From Polyangium mundeleinium (GTDB lineage Bacteria; Myxococcota_A; Polyangia; Polyangiales; Polyangiaceae), in assembly GCF_028369105.1 (NCBI RefSeq), contig NZ_JAQNDO010000001.1, forward strand, positions 2,597,711 to 2,661,710: a stretch of 64,000 bases of DNA. The letters run 5' to 3'. Position numbers and translations under genes: made by a program. Below the pieces are notes generated by a model. The model did not search any database. It was not told where the DNA came from and saw only the letters and a list, made by a program, of their open reading frames with translations. Position 1 is the stretch's first letter, and each line of letters begins with the position of its first letter. Below are positions 1 to 10,335 of this stretch, piece by piece.

Positions 1-145
1 ATGGGCGGTTCGTTTGCGGTTCCACGAACTCCATCCGTCCCGAAGAGCTTGCGTCCGCTGCTCTTGGTCAAAGGCTCTTGCTCCTTCTTCCTGGTCGACT
101 CCGTCCTGGCCACGCCGCCACGCTAGCCGCGGACGTGGCCGAGCG

Positions 146-1033
146 TCAGCCCCCAGATGAGAGGCGTCCGTCGGTGAGGTCCTCGGGCCGGCAGGAGGCG
201 GCGGCGGTTCGATGACGGTCCGGAGAAACGGGTTCTTTGGGAGGGGAAGAAATTCGAGAGGACGACCCGGCGCGACGGTCGCGGGAAAATCCGTTGGAGA
301 CACGTGGCCAGCGCGCCTCGAGCGAGGAAGCTGCGCGACGGGCAGCGACACGCCCAACCACATAGCCAATCGTGAAAACATGCCAGGGCCGGAGCCCGCT
401 CGCTTCGCCGCGGTAGACGGGTTTCACCTCGACTTCGTGAATGCGATGTCCGTGACGGGCGAGCGTGCCGAGCAAGTCGTTCGGGTATCCATACCGCGCC
501 CACATTCCCTCGTGGAGCAGGCAATCCATCGCCGCCGCGCCGATCGCCGTGTAACCGCACTGGCTATCCGATAACGAAGGCAATCCCGCCGCATGGCGCG
601 TCATCCACGCGAGCGCCGAGGTGCCGAGGAGCCGGTGGAGCGGCATGTCCTTCCATACGGAGGGGTGGCGCAGGCGATCGCCTTTGACATAATCGGCTTC
701 GCCGCGCGCCACGGGCCCGACGACGGCGGGAAGGTCGAGCGGATCCATCTGCCCGTCGCCCGCCATCACGGCCGCGACGTCGGCGGAGAGCGCCCGCGCC
801 TCGCGATACCCGGTCAAGATGGCCGCCCCGACGCCGCGGTTTTCCGCGTGCCGCACGAGCACGAGGCGCGTGTCCCCCGCGGCGCGCGCGGCGGCCGAGG
901 TGGCGTCGTCGCTCGCGTCGTCGACCACCACGACGTGGTCCACGAACGAAGGCACGGACCGCACCGTCTCCGCAATCCGATCCTCTTCCCGGAAAGCCGG
1001 GATCACCACGGCGACACGCACACCCGAGTACAC
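146..1033 (-). CDS. Glycosyltransferase family 2 protein
   Basis: Probably transfers a sugar from a nucleotide donor to a lipid or polysaccharide acceptor. A GT-A fold is visible from the N-terminus: VAVVIPAFREEDRI, then VVVVDDASDD, the segment VLVRHAENRGVGAAILTGY, and a metal-binding-like AGDGQMDP around residue 92. This layout resembles dolichol-phosphate mannose synthase-like GT2 enzymes, but there are no obvious C-terminal membrane helices. The last 50 or so residues are Arg/Ser-rich and look non-conserved. The start is GTG, with AAGGCG seven bases upstream. It is divergent from the lipoprotein at 1167. Donor and acceptor cannot be told from the sequence. Confidence 0.85.
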   Translation of the reverse strand: MYSGVRVAVVIPAFREEDRIAETVRSVPSFVDHVVVVDDASDDATSAAARAAGDTRLVLVRHAENRGVGAAILTGYREARALSADVAAVMAGDGQMDPLDLPAVVGPVARGEADYVKGDRLRHPSVWKDMPLHRLLGTSALAWMTRHAAGLPSLSDSQCGYTAIGAAAMDCLLHEGMWARYGYPNDLLGTLARHGHRIHEVEVKPVYRGEASGLRPWHVFTIGYVVGRVAARRAASSLEARWPRVSNGFSRDRRAGSSSRISSPPKEPVSPDRHRTAAASCRPEDLTDGRLSSGG

Positions 1034-1166
1034 GAGGCGACGCCTTAGCGAAATCGCGCGACGATTTCAACCCCAGGCGAAAACGTGCGCTGCGCGGACA
1101 AAGGACGCTCGCCTGGAGGAAACTCTGGTAAGGAAGGCCGTTCCTTCCAAACGGGGGACGTTCGTC

Positions 1167-3269
1167 ATGACAAAATTTTCCAGCGTATCCAATCTTGGTT
1201 TCAAGAACGCGACGCTCGTGGCGCTGCTCGCCGTGGGATCGGCAGCCGCGTGGGCCGGGTGTGCGACCAGCACATCGGACAACTCCTCGGGCGGCGACGG
1301 GAGGGGCGGCGACGACGGGCCCGGCGGGCAGGGCGGCACCGCGGGCCAGGGCGGCGCCCCAGGGCAAGGCGGCGCGGGGATGGGCGGCGCAGGGCAGGGC
1401 GGCGGCTCGGTCTGCGGGCCCGGCACGACGCTTTGCGGGGAGGCCTGCACGGTCCTCGCGTTCGACCCGACGAACTGCGGCGCCTGCGGCAAGACCTGCG
1501 CAGCCGGCGAGGTTTGCTCGCAGGGCCAGTGCGGGATTACCTGCCTCGGCGGCACGACCCAATGCAGCGACCTCTGCGTGGACCTCGTGAACGACCCGAA
1601 CAACTGCGGGGCGTGCGGCACGGCGTGCACGCAGGGTCAGGTCTGTTCGGCGGGGCAATGCGGGACGTCGTGCGTGGGCGCGACGGCTTGCAACGGCGCC
1701 TGCGTGGACCTCGATACGGATCCGGCGAATTGCGGCGCGTGTGGAACGGCGTGCCCTGCGGGCCAGGTCTGCTCGATGGGGCAATGCGCCGTCACGTGCC
1801 TCGGCGGCTCGGCCCTGTGCGGGTCGAGCTGCGTGGATCTCGACACGAGCCCGACGCATTGCGGGACGTGCGGCAACGCGTGCCCCTCGGGGCAGCTCTG
1901 CGCGGCGGGCATGTGCGTGAGCATCGGCGAATGCAATGCGCCGTTCCTGCTATGCGGTTCGCTCTGCGTTTTGCCAGCGTCGGACGCGTCGAACTGCGGG
2001 GCGTGCGGCAACAAGTGCGCCGCCTCCGCGACGTGCGTGGACGGGACCTGCCAGGTCTGCGACAGCACGACGACGGACTGCGACAACGACGGATGGCTCG
2101 CGAGCGAGGGCGATTGCTGCGACAAACCCGGCCTCTGCGGCGCCGAGCCCGAGAAGGTGAACCCGGGCGCGATCGAGGTCGTGGGCAACGGCATCGACGA
2201 CAACTGCAATGCGAAGACCGATCTCTTCGATCTGGAAGACACGGTCTCCTGCGACGACGGGCTGGTCTCGAATTCATCGTCCCCGACTGATTACGCGAAG
2301 GCGCTCGGCATTTGCCGCACGACGACGGAGAACGCGCCGAAGGCGGAGAAGACGTGGGGCCTCATCAACGCCAAGCTCCTGCGCGCCGACGGCTCGCCGC
2401 TCACAGACATGCAGGCGACGTCGATCCGCCAGAGCTTCGGCGGCATCACGCCGGCCGTGCTGGAGGGCAAGAGCGCGGTCGTGCTCTCGAGCGGCATCGC
2501 CGCGGACGCGACGCAGACGAACCCGGGGCCGAACGGCGGCGCGCCGGGGGGCTTCAACGTATCGTCGGAGCACACGCCGGTGAGCAACGTGCTGATCTCG
2601 GGCGGCGGGGAGCATTCGGTCAAGGATTGGTTCGCTACGCCAAACCTGCCGCTCAAGCCCGCGAACGGCCTGCCCGACTCCCCGGGCTGCAATGCGAGCA
2701 ACACGCCGGAAGCCGAGGACTCGGTCATGCTCGTCCTCCGGCTGCGGGCGCCCACGAACGCGCGGGCCTTCTCGTTCAACTCGTACTTCATGTCGGCGGA
2801 ATACCCGGAGTTCGTCTGCACGAGCTTCAACGACCAGTTCATCGCGCTCGTCGACACGCCGACCGGCGTGCCGTCGCCGACGCCGAACCCGGTCGACAAG
2901 AACCTGATGACGTTCACGTCGGGCAACCAGAAATGGCCGATCGGGATCAACATCGCGCAGGGCACGAATCTCTTCGCCGTGTGCGACTCGCAGGCCGCGT
3001 CGCCGTTCTGCTGGGACACGAGCGTCAGCGCGACCTCGTGCTCGCTCGGCTCGTCGCAGCTCATGGGCACGGGCTTCGAATCGGACGGTGATTGCCTGAT
3101 CGGCGGCGGCACGTTCTGGCTGACGACCGCGGGCAACGTGATCCCCGGGCAAATCGTGGAGATCCGGATCGCGCTGTGGGACGTGGGCGACGCGTCGTAC
3201 GACTCGCTCGCCATCCTGGACGGCTTCCAGTGGCTCTCGGCGGCCACGCTGCCGGGCACGGGCGGCTGA
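1167..3269 (+). CDS. Cys-repeat lipoprotein with choice-of-anchor-L-like C-terminus
   Basis: Predicted outer-surface lipoprotein of about 700 aa. The signal peptide ends in the lipobox AWAGC near residue 31, followed by a Gly-rich linker. Next come about six repeats of a Cys motif (for example DPTNCGACGKTC then GEVCSQGQC) of the Stig1-like kind common in myxobacterial secreted proteins. A MopE-like putative metal-binding segment (NGIDDNCNAKTD) follows, and then a roughly 330-residue beta-rich domain resembling choice-of-anchor L. The frame is open upstream of this ATG, but this start alone gives a signal peptide and has GGGGGA eight bases before it. Function is unknown; adhesion or cell-surface binding is an inference. 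Confidence 0.85.
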   Translation: MTKFSSVSNLGFKNATLVALLAVGSAAAWAGCATSTSDNSSGGDGRGGDDGPGGQGGTAGQGGAPGQGGAGMGGAGQGGGSVCGPGTTLCGEACTVLAFDPTNCGACGKTCAAGEVCSQGQCGITCLGGTTQCSDLCVDLVNDPNNCGACGTACTQGQVCSAGQCGTSCVGATACNGACVDLDTDPANCGACGTACPAGQVCSMGQCAVTCLGGSALCGSSCVDLDTSPTHCGTCGNACPSGQLCAAGMCVSIGECNAPFLLCGSLCVLPASDASNCGACGNKCAASATCVDGTCQVCDSTTTDCDNDGWLASEGDCCDKPGLCGAEPEKVNPGAIEVVGNGIDDNCNAKTDLFDLEDTVSCDDGLVSNSSSPTDYAKALGICRTTTENAPKAEKTWGLINAKLLRADGSPLTDMQATSIRQSFGGITPAVLEGKSAVVLSSGIAADATQTNPGPNGGAPGGFNVSSEHTPVSNVLISGGGEHSVKDWFATPNLPLKPANGLPDSPGCNASNTPEAEDSVMLVLRLRAPTNARAFSFNSYFMSAEYPEFVCTSFNDQFIALVDTPTGVPSPTPNPVDKNLMTFTSGNQKWPIGINIAQGTNLFAVCDSQAASPFCWDTSVSATSCSLGSSQLMGTGFESDGDCLIGGGTFWLTTAGNVIPGQIVEIRIALWDVGDASYDSLAILDGFQWLSAATLPGTGG

Positions 3270-3281
3270 GCAGGACGTAGG

Positions 3282-3304
3282 GATGGGGGGCGGCGCCCCC
3301 CATC
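3282..3304 (+). terminator. GC-rich hairpin downstream of the Cys-repeat lipoprotein
   Basis: Perfect inverted repeat with arms gatgggggg and ccccccatc around a five-base loop, 12 bases after the lipoprotein stop. No T tract follows on the plus strand, so it is either a weak terminator or a 3'-end stabilising hairpin. Confidence 0.5.
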
Positions 3305-3339
3305 GCATTCCCCGGGGTTGTCCCGGGACCACAAAATGA

Positions 3340-3367
3340 AACCGGGCGGCCATTGGGCCGCCCGGTT
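3340..3367 (-). terminator. Rho-independent terminator of hcp
   Basis: Perfect 12-bp stem (aaccgggcggcc / ggccgcccggtt) with the four-base loop attg. It lies 25 bases downstream of the minus-strand hcp stop. On the minus strand the stem runs into TCATTTTGT, a T-rich tail, so the terminator serves hcp. Confidence 0.75.
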
Positions 3368-3392
3368 GGGTTTGCTGGGCGTCAGCCCAACA

Positions 3393-3896
3393 TCAGGTGA
3401 CCGGCGTCTCCCAGTCGTCCTCGGCCGTGATGCCGCCCTCGTTCCACGTCCAGATGATCTTCTGGTACGTGAACGCGATCTCCTCGTACTCGGCGTACTT
3501 CATGAGATCGGGGTTCCGGTTGTTCGGCATACGGAAGTTGATCGACGCGATGTTCGCGTTGATCAGGCGCACCGAGTAGTGGTTCACCTCGGTGCCGACG
3601 CCCTGCTGCGCCTTCACCTGCGGCGTGTAGTGCTTGAGCTCCCACTCCGAGATGTTCTCGTTGTTGACGAGCGAGCTGTAGAGCAGCGGCGACGCCTTAT
3701 CGAGCTCCTTCGTCACGATGAAGGGCTTGTGCATGCGCTTGCCGGTCGGCAGGCCGCTCGCCGGATCGCGGGGGCTCATGATCTCGTGCGAGACCGCGAT
3801 GATCATGATGCTGTTCTCGCGACCCTTCTGGGTCACGGAGCCCTTGATCTCGCCCTGCTTCTGCCCCTTCAGACGGAGATACGCATTGAGAGCCAT
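3393..3896 (-). CDS. hcp: Hcp family type VI secretion tube protein
   Basis: A 167-aa protein of the Hcp1 family. Hexameric rings of Hcp stack to form the inner tube of the type VI secretion system, and the protein is also exported. Seen here: the N-terminal strand MALNAYLRLKGQKQGEIKGS, the central GKRMHKPFIVTKELDKASPL, typical of Hcp (the K-ase of rings is not claimed), and the C-terminal EEIAFTYQKIIWTWNEGG, which matches the family's final strands. Length is usual for the family. It has an AAGAGG ribosome site and its own terminator, and no other type VI gene lies in the window. It is therefore an orphan hcp that either uses a distant secretion locus or carries an effector non-covalently. 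Confidence 0.93.
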   Translation of the reverse strand: MALNAYLRLKGQKQGEIKGSVTQKGRENSIMIIAVSHEIMSPRDPASGLPTGKRMHKPFIVTKELDKASPLLYSSLVNNENISEWELKHYTPQVKAQQGVGTEVNHYSVRLINANIASINFRMPNNRNPDLMKYAEYEEIAFTYQKIIWTWNEGGITAEDDWETPVT

Positions 3897-4246
3897 GGTG
3901 CAAACCTCTTCCGTTTGGTCGCGCCGTCCCCTGGACTCAGTCTACGCCTTATTGCGCGCTGGCAGATGACGGTCTCCCAGCCGAACCCGAAGATCCGAAG
4001 ACCTCCGTGTACGGGCTTTCGGCTTTCCCTCGTTTCCGCTCCGGCGTCAAGCAACTTCGTGCCGGCCGTTCGAGGGAAGTCGACCCGGCATCATTGCATT
4101 CGTCATGCCATCCGTTGGACCCCAAAAAGACGCAGCCACGACGTACGACTACCGTGTCATTGCGTGAATCTGGAGGGGGGGTGGGGCAAAGATCCTGGAT
4201 CTTCGAGGCCCCACCGTGGGGAAAACAGGATCCAGGATGCGGCGCG
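3897..4246. other. Intergenic region upstream of hcp
   Basis: A 350-base gap. It holds the hcp ribosome site (AAGAGG on the minus strand) next to 3897 and the compound hairpin at 4181-4214. I see no convincing gene or promoter consensus in the rest. Confidence 0.5.
4181..4214. terminator. Compound hairpin after the MoxR-like gene
   Basis: Outer arms gtggggc and gccccac enclose an inner stem aagatc / gatctt with loop ctg. It lies about 35 bases beyond the stop of the minus-strand ATPase gene. Its position suggests a factor-assisted terminator; there is no T run. Confidence 0.5.
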
Positions 4247-5086
4247 TCAGGAGCGGTATTTGCGGCCGCCCGCGAGCTGATCGGCGAACGCGACGAGATC
4301 CTGCTCTTTCTTGAGCAGTGCGCCGAGGAAGGGGAGCGCCTGTTCGAGCTTCACCTCATCGATGCCGGCTTTGCGGAGCGCGGCGATCCAGTCGATGAGC
4401 TCACTCGTGGACGGGCGCTTGCGGAGCCGCGACATGTTGCGGATCTCATAGAAGACCGAAAGGACCTGATCCACGAGCGCCCGCGCGAGCTCCGGGTGGT
4501 GGACGTTGACGATCTGCCGCATGAAGTCGCGGTCGGGGAAATCGATGAAGTGAAAGACGCAGCGGCGCAGGAACGCGTCCGGAAGCTCTTTTTCGTTGTT
4601 GCTCGTGATGACGACGACGGGCCGCTCTTTCGCCACGTACTCGTCGCCCGTCTCGACCACGCGGAACCGCATGCGATCGAGCTCGTGCAAGAGGTCGTTC
4701 GGGAACTCGAGGTCCGCCTTATCGATCTCGTCGATGAGGAGGACCACGCGTTTCTCCGCGGCGAGCGCGCGGCCGAGGGGGCCGAGCTTGATGTAACGGC
4801 GGATGTCGCGGACGTCGCCGTCGCCAAAGCGCGAGTCGTAGAGGCGCTGGACCGTGTCGTAGACGTAGAGGCCGTCCTGCGCGCGGGTGGTGCTCTTCAC
4901 GTGCCAGGGGATGAGCTCCGTTTCGAGCGTTTGCGTGATCGCCTCGGCCAGCAGGGTCTTGCCCGTGCCAGGCTCGCCCTTCACGAGCAGGGGGCGTTCG
5001 AGCGCGAGGGCGCAGTTCACCGCGGCCTCGAGGGATTCGTTCGTGAGGTAACCAATCGTGCCGCGGAAACGACGAAACTCCGTCAT
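4247..5086 (-). CDS. MoxR-family AAA+ ATPase
   Basis: A 279-aa AAA+ ATPase of the MoxR class, whose members usually act as chaperones that activate metalloenzymes or von Willebrand-domain partners. Walker A is GEPGTGKT near residue 38, Walker B is VVLLIDEIDKAD, and sensor 1 is VVVITSNNEKELPDAFLRRC. The ATG chosen begins MTEFRRF; an in-frame start 20 codons upstream would add a basic, unconserved leader. No von Willebrand partner is adjacent. The receiver protein gene ends 69 bases upstream on the same strand, so the two could be cotranscribed. It is distinct from the MoxR of the Bat operon at 21741. Confidence 0.88.
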   Translation of the reverse strand: MTEFRRFRGTIGYLTNESLEAAVNCALALERPLLVKGEPGTGKTLLAEAITQTLETELIPWHVKSTTRAQDGLYVYDTVQRLYDSRFGDGDVRDIRRYIKLGPLGRALAAEKRVVLLIDEIDKADLEFPNDLLHELDRMRFRVVETGDEYVAKERPVVVITSNNEKELPDAFLRRCVFHFIDFPDRDFMRQIVNVHHPELARALVDQVLSVFYEIRNMSRLRKRPSTSELIDWIAALRKAGIDEVKLEQALPFLGALLKKEQDLVAFADQLAGGRKYRS

Positions 5087-5155
5087 GGGCGGGAACCTAG
5101 CACGGAGAAACCCCCCGCGGGGCGCGCGGTTTGCGCCGGAGCGCAAGGCGTGCGC

Positions 5156-5536
5156 TCACGTGCCCGACCGATCGAGCTCCCTCGCGAAGGTCGGATAATC
5201 GAGCGGCTTCGTGAAGATTCGCGGCTCGGGATCAAATGCCTTGGCGCGCGCCGCGACGATCTCCGGATACCCCGTCACCATGAAGATCGGCAGCGCGGGG
5301 TTTTCGGAGCGCGCGTACTTCGCGACGGCGATGCCGTCGGCGTGCGGCATTTGCAGGTCGGTCACGAGGACGTCGGGCATGGGGGCGCGCGAGAGCCTGC
5401 CGATGGCGTGGGCGCCGTCGTGCGCGACCTCGACGTCGAAGCCGTCTTCGCGGAGCATCCGCACGAAGATACGCGCCGAGCGGATGTCGTCGTCCACCAG
5501 AAGGACCAGTCGCCGCGGCCGTTCTTGCGTGTCCAC
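5156..5536 (-). CDS. Single-domain response regulator (receiver protein)
   Basis: About 126 aa made up of one receiver domain and no output domain. The acidic pocket is VDDD, the phospho-acceptor Asp lies in VLVTDLQMPHADG, the conserved Thr is in FMVTGYPE, and the conserved Lys is in FTKPLDYP. Start: no ATG is suitable, and the GTG at 5536 gives a receiver of normal length with little leader. It follows the NtrC-type regulator gene by 29 bases on the same strand, so it probably belongs to the globin-kinase signalling operon, perhaps as a phosphate sink or a protein-interaction output. Confidence 0.8.
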   Translation of the reverse strand: MDTQERPRRLVLLVDDDIRSARIFVRMLREDGFDVEVAHDGAHAIGRLSRAPMPDVLVTDLQMPHADGIAVAKYARSENPALPIFMVTGYPEIVAARAKAFDPEPRIFTKPLDYPTFARELDRSGT

Positions 5537-5565
5537 GCGCGGGGGTCCTACAAACCCCGTGCCAC

Positions 5566-6969
<1,404 letters not shown>

Positions 6970-6976
6970 GGGAGCC

Positions 6977-8635
6977 TCAAGGGAGGACCTTCCCCGCATT
7001 CCCCTCGGCATCGTGCGCGCCGAGGCGGACGGGGAGCGAGACACGGAATATCGTCCTGCCAGGGTGGCTGTCGACGTCGATCGTGCCGCCGTGGTCGGTA
7101 ACGATGCGGTGAACGATGGCCAAGCCGAGGCCCGTGCCCTCGGGTTTCGTCGAGAAAAACGGGTCGAAGATCGGGGCGTCGGGGCTCGCGAGGCCAGGCC
7201 CGTCGTCCTCGACCTCGATCACGACGTCCCGCGGCCTTCGCCGCGCCCGGAGCGTGACGGTGCCGCCGCCCGTGGGGTCGAGCGCCTCGACCGCGTTTTG
7301 CAGGAGGTTCAGGAGGACTTGCTGGATCTTGGGCGTGTCGAGGTCGAGCACGAGCTCGCTCGCGGGCAGCTCCAAGGTGAGCGTGACGCCGGTCTGGAGC
7401 GCGCGGGCCTCGGCGAGCTTTCCGGCGCGCTCGCACACGGCGCGCACGGACGTGGGGCGGAGTTCGAGGGGTTTGGGGCGGGCGAAATCCAGGAACTCGC
7501 TGACGAGCTTGCCGAGCCGCTTGATCTCCTCGCCCACGATGTGGACGGCTTCGAGCTGCTCGCCGTCGGCGCCGCTCTTGCGCAGGCCTCGTTCGAGGAA
7601 GGTGACGTGGAGCTGGGCGCCGTTCAGCGGGTTGCGGATCTCGTGCGCGAGGCCCGCGGCGAGCGTGCCCACGGCCGCGAGCTTCTCGTTTTGCCGGAGC
7701 CGCACGGCGAGCGCGTTCTCGTCGGTCGTGTCGCGGCCGACGGCGAAGAGGACGATGTCGTCGTCGTCGCCGGGCGCATACGCGAATTGCCAGCGGACGT
7801 CGCGGATCTTGCCGGCGCGGGTGCGAACCGCGCTCTCGACGTCGGCGAGCGAGGCGCGGCCGTCGCGGCCGTCGAGGAGCGTTTGCAAGAGCCCCGCTTG
7901 CTCGTCGTGGAGGGCCTCGGGCAGGAGCGCCTCGTGGAAACGCGCGCCGAAGACCTCCTCGCGTCCGAGCCCGGTGACGCGCTCGGCCTCGCGGTTGAAG
8001 AGGCGGATCCTGGCCTCGCGATCGAGGCCCACGACGAGGACGCGGGCGAGCTCGACGGCGCTGACGTAGCGGTGTTCGGTGCGGCGCAAGGCGAGGTCGA
8101 CCTCGGCGCGTTCGAGGCGCTCGCGCTGCTGCGTGCGCGCGAGGAAATGATCCCGGTAGCTTTCGAGCATGACCGCGAGCTCGAGGTCGAGAGCGCGGTC
8201 GAGCGCCTCGCGGCAGGCCCGCGCGTCGTCGCCCATGGCGTCGTCGACGACGCGGAGGAGCGCGACGCGGATGAGCGCCATCGCGGTGAACATGTAGCGC
8301 TGCGGGAGGCCGATCTGGACGTGGATCCGGCCGATTTCGAGGGTCTTCTTGAAGTACGCCTCGTCGTGCGGGCCGGCGCAGAGTCGATCCATCCAGCGGA
8401 CCATGGAGCCCTGGAGCCGCTTGATCTGCGCCTCGCCGGTGAAGACGTCGTGCGCGTCGCCGTGCTCGCGGATGCGGTCATAGAAGGCCGTGGCGATGCG
8501 CTCGAAATGCGGGGCCGCGAGAGGCCGGAGCGCGCGGAGGAGGCGCGCGTCCTCCTCGCTGAAGCGCACGTACCGCAGGAGCTCCTGCACCAGGCTTTCG
8601 TCCGTTTCCGCGCGGGGAGAGGCCTGGCGATCCAT
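6977..8635 (-). CDS. Globin-coupled (protoglobin) PAS histidine kinase
   Basis: A 552-aa soluble kinase without transmembrane segments. Residues 13-165 resemble the sensor-globin (protoglobin) fold, with a candidate proximal heme ligand H105 in [20 protein letters not shown] domain follows (about 185-305, [20 protein letters not shown]). The HisKA domain carries the phospho-accepting H331 in [10 protein letters not shown]. The HATPase part has N box [13 protein letters not shown]1 EDDGPGL and G2 GTGLGLAIV. It is inferred to sense oxygen or another heme ligand and to phosphorylate the NtrC regulator encoded 7 bases downstream. The upstream small Cys-motif gene ends 2 bases before its ATG. Heme binding is not proven. 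Confidence 0.9.
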   Translation of the reverse strand: MDRQASPRAETDESLVQELLRYVRFSEEDARLLRALRPLAAPHFERIATAFYDRIREHGDAHDVFTGEAQIKRLQGSMVRWMDRLCAGPHDEAYFKKTLEIGRIHVQIGLPQRYMFTAMALIRVALLRVVDDAMGDDARACREALDRALDLELAVMLESYRDHFLARTQQRERLERAEVDLALRRTEHRYVSAVELARVLVVGLDREARIRLFNREAERVTGLGREEVFGARFHEALLPEALHDEQAGLLQTLLDGRDGRASLADVESAVRTRAGKIRDVRWQFAYAPGDDDDIVLFAVGRDTTDENALAVRLRQNEKLAAVGTLAAGLAHEIRNPLNGAQLHVTFLERGLRKSGADGEQLEAVHIVGEEIKRLGKLVSEFLDFARPKPLELRPTSVRAVCERAGKLAEARALQTGVTLTLELPASELVLDLDTPKIQQVLLNLLQNAVEALDPTGGGTVTLRARRRPRDVVIEVEDDGPGLASPDAPIFDPFFSTKPEGTGLGLAIVHRIVTDHGGTIDVDSHPGRTIFRVSLPVRLGAHDAEGNAGKVLP

Positions 8636-8637
8636 GA

Positions 8638-9021
8638 TCACGGGAGCTCGGGCGACGAACCGTCGTCCACGTTGCCCTCGATCCTGCCTTCGAGCAAGGG
8701 GAGGTCCGCGCCGAACCAGCCGATCCGGACGCCGCGATGGCGCAAAGCTTGCGCCTCGGATGCAAGGGGTGCATCCCCGGCCCGTGGAGGTTCGTTCTCC
8801 TCGGTCTCGCGCGCGTCGGGAGCGCCGGTGCAGACGAGGTATCGATCGCGGATGGAGAGGCCGGTGCACGCCGCGCAGAGGGCGCAGCGATCGACGTGGA
8901 CTTCCTTGGAGCGGCGGGGGCACTCGACGAGCAATCCTTTGCCGCCGGTGCCGAGGACACGAATCGGGAGACGATGGACCTCGGGGAGCGTGTTCCGAGG
9001 CGGGGGCTTGCTGCTCGACAT
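8638..9021 (-). CDS. Small Cys-motif protein, function unknown
   Basis: About 127 aa, no family recognised. The middle holds four to five Cys in a tight pattern (VECPRR, then DRCALCAACTGL, then LVCTG), which could bind a metal or form a redox pair. The C-terminal half is rich in charged residues and ends in an acidic tail. Its stop lies 2 bases before the globin-kinase start, which argues for translational coupling and a role in the same signalling path. The start is uncertain: ATGs at 9021, 9039 and 9060 are all in frame, and 9039 has AAAGG about 12 bases upstream. Confidence 0.6.
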   Translation of the reverse strand: MSSSKPPPRNTLPEVHRLPIRVLGTGGKGLLVECPRRSKEVHVDRCALCAACTGLSIRDRYLVCTGAPDARETEENEPPRAGDAPLASEAQALRHRGVRIGWFGADLPLLEGRIEGNVDDGSSPELP

Positions 9022-9079
9022 GATGAACGCGGGCGCCATGCAACGGGCGGGCCTTTGCATGTGCGGGCGCGTTTCGTCG

Positions 9080-10300
9080 TTACAGCCAATCCCGAAAGAG
9101 ATAGGCGGCCCAGGAGGCTGCCCGCTCCCACGGCGGACGTTTTCCCCAGCTCGTCCGGGTGACCTCGTCGCAATGGGGGAGGTCCGAGAGGAACATGGCC
9201 TCCATCGCCAGCGCGAACCGCTCGTCCTCGATGATCGCGTTCGCCTCCAGGTTCTGCCGCAGCGATTGCATGTCGAGGTTGCTCGACCCGACGGTCGACC
9301 AATGCCCGTCGACGATCGCCGTCTTCGCGTGGAGCACGCGGCCCATCCATTCGTAGAGGCGCGCGCCGGAGTCGAGGAGGCGCCCGTAGATCGAGCGCGA
9401 AGCGTGCAGGACCGCCGGGACGTCCGTCGTGCCGGCGACCATGAGCCGGACGTCGACGCCGCGCTTGGCCGCTTCGTTGAGTGCGTGGAGGAGGCCGAGC
9501 GAGGGGAGGAAATAGGCGTTCGTGATCCAGATGCGCCGCTTGGCGTTTTTGATGGCCGCGCGGTAGGCGTCGCGGATGCCCGCGCGGCCGCGGTGCATGT
9601 CGCTCGTGATCACGCGGACGCGCGGATCCGGGCGGCGACCCGCGAGGCTGTAGCGCGGCTCGTCGAGCGCCGGGCCCTTGGCTTTCATCCAGGTGCGCAA
9701 AAAGAAATATTGCAGTTCGACCGCCGCAGGACCCTCGAGCGCGAGGTGCGTGTCGCGCCAGGGCGGGGCGCTATTCATGTCCTTCGGCGCGTAATCGCCG
9801 CAGATGTTGATCCCGCCGGTGAACGCGATGTGCGAGTCGACGATGAGCGATTTGCGGTGGTTACGCTTGACGACGTGGCGCAAGAGCTTCCGATTCTGGA
9901 GCGCCATGCGCACGGGGCGAAACTCGACGACCCGCACGCCCGCCTCCTTGAGCGACGCGACGTAGTCCCCCGAGACGGAGGAGCCCCAGGCGTCGTACAG
10001 GAGATTGACCTCGACGCCCGCGCGCGCGCGCTCGGCGAGGGCGCACGCGAAGGTCTGTCCGACGTGGTCGTCGCGCAGGATGTACGTCTCCAGGCAAATG
10101 GTGGAGCGCGCGTGCGCGATGGCTTCGAGCATCGCGGGGAAGGTCTGCGCGCCGTCGTGGAGGAGGCGCAGCCGGTGGTAGCCCACGACCATGTCGCAGA
10201 AGGCCGGCGTGCGAAGGAGCGTCGTGGGCGGCGGCACGGCGTCGATGGACAGGATGGCGTCGACGCTCGGAGAGAGCGGCAGACTGTCGCCTCGGCTCAA
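9080..10300 (-). CDS. Phospholipase D / cardiolipin synthase-like protein
   Basis: A 406-aa PLD-superfamily enzyme with both catalytic HKD motifs: HRKSLIVDS followed by FTGGINICGDYA, and HAKTAIVDG followed by VGSSNLDMQS. This arrangement matches bacterial cardiolipin synthases of the ClsB kind, which lack the N-terminal membrane helices. It would join phosphatidyl groups of two phospholipids or hydrolyse phosphodiesters at the inner membrane. No ATG fits; TTG at 10300 has GAAAGGA seven bases upstream and is chosen. The diguanylate cyclase gene ends 35 bases upstream on the same strand. Confidence 0.85.
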   Translation of the reverse strand: MSRGDSLPLSPSVDAILSIDAVPPPTTLLRTPAFCDMVVGYHRLRLLHDGAQTFPAMLEAIAHARSTICLETYILRDDHVGQTFACALAERARAGVEVNLLYDAWGSSVSGDYVASLKEAGVRVVEFRPVRMALQNRKLLRHVVKRNHRKSLIVDSHIAFTGGINICGDYAPKDMNSAPPWRDTHLALEGPAAVELQYFFLRTWMKAKGPALDEPRYSLAGRRPDPRVRVITSDMHRGRAGIRDAYRAAIKNAKRRIWITNAYFLPSLGLLHALNEAAKRGVDVRLMVAGTTDVPAVLHASRSIYGRLLDSGARLYEWMGRVLHAKTAIVDGHWSTVGSSNLDMQSLRQNLEANAIIEDERFALAMEAMFLSDLPHCDEVTRTSWGKRPPWERAASWAAYLFRDWL

Positions 10301-10335
10301 TCGCGGATCCTTTCGAAGCCCAGCGTAGCGCAGAA

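Noticed and set aside
1-126. Short plus-strand frame ending at TAG 124-126, open to the left edge
   Set aside because: It could be the tail of a gene from outside the window, but 41 residues show no recognisable pattern and the minus-strand neighbour ends right after it.
819-1166. In-frame upstream extension of the Cys-repeat lipoprotein
   Set aside because: It would destroy the signal peptide and run antisense through the glycosyltransferase; the ATG at 1167 is better.
4049-4065. Sigma-54-like promoter upstream of hcp on the minus strand (GGCACG and TTGC blocks)
   Set aside because: Spacing between the GG and GC dinucleotides is 9 rather than 10 bases, and it lies about 150 bases from the hcp start.
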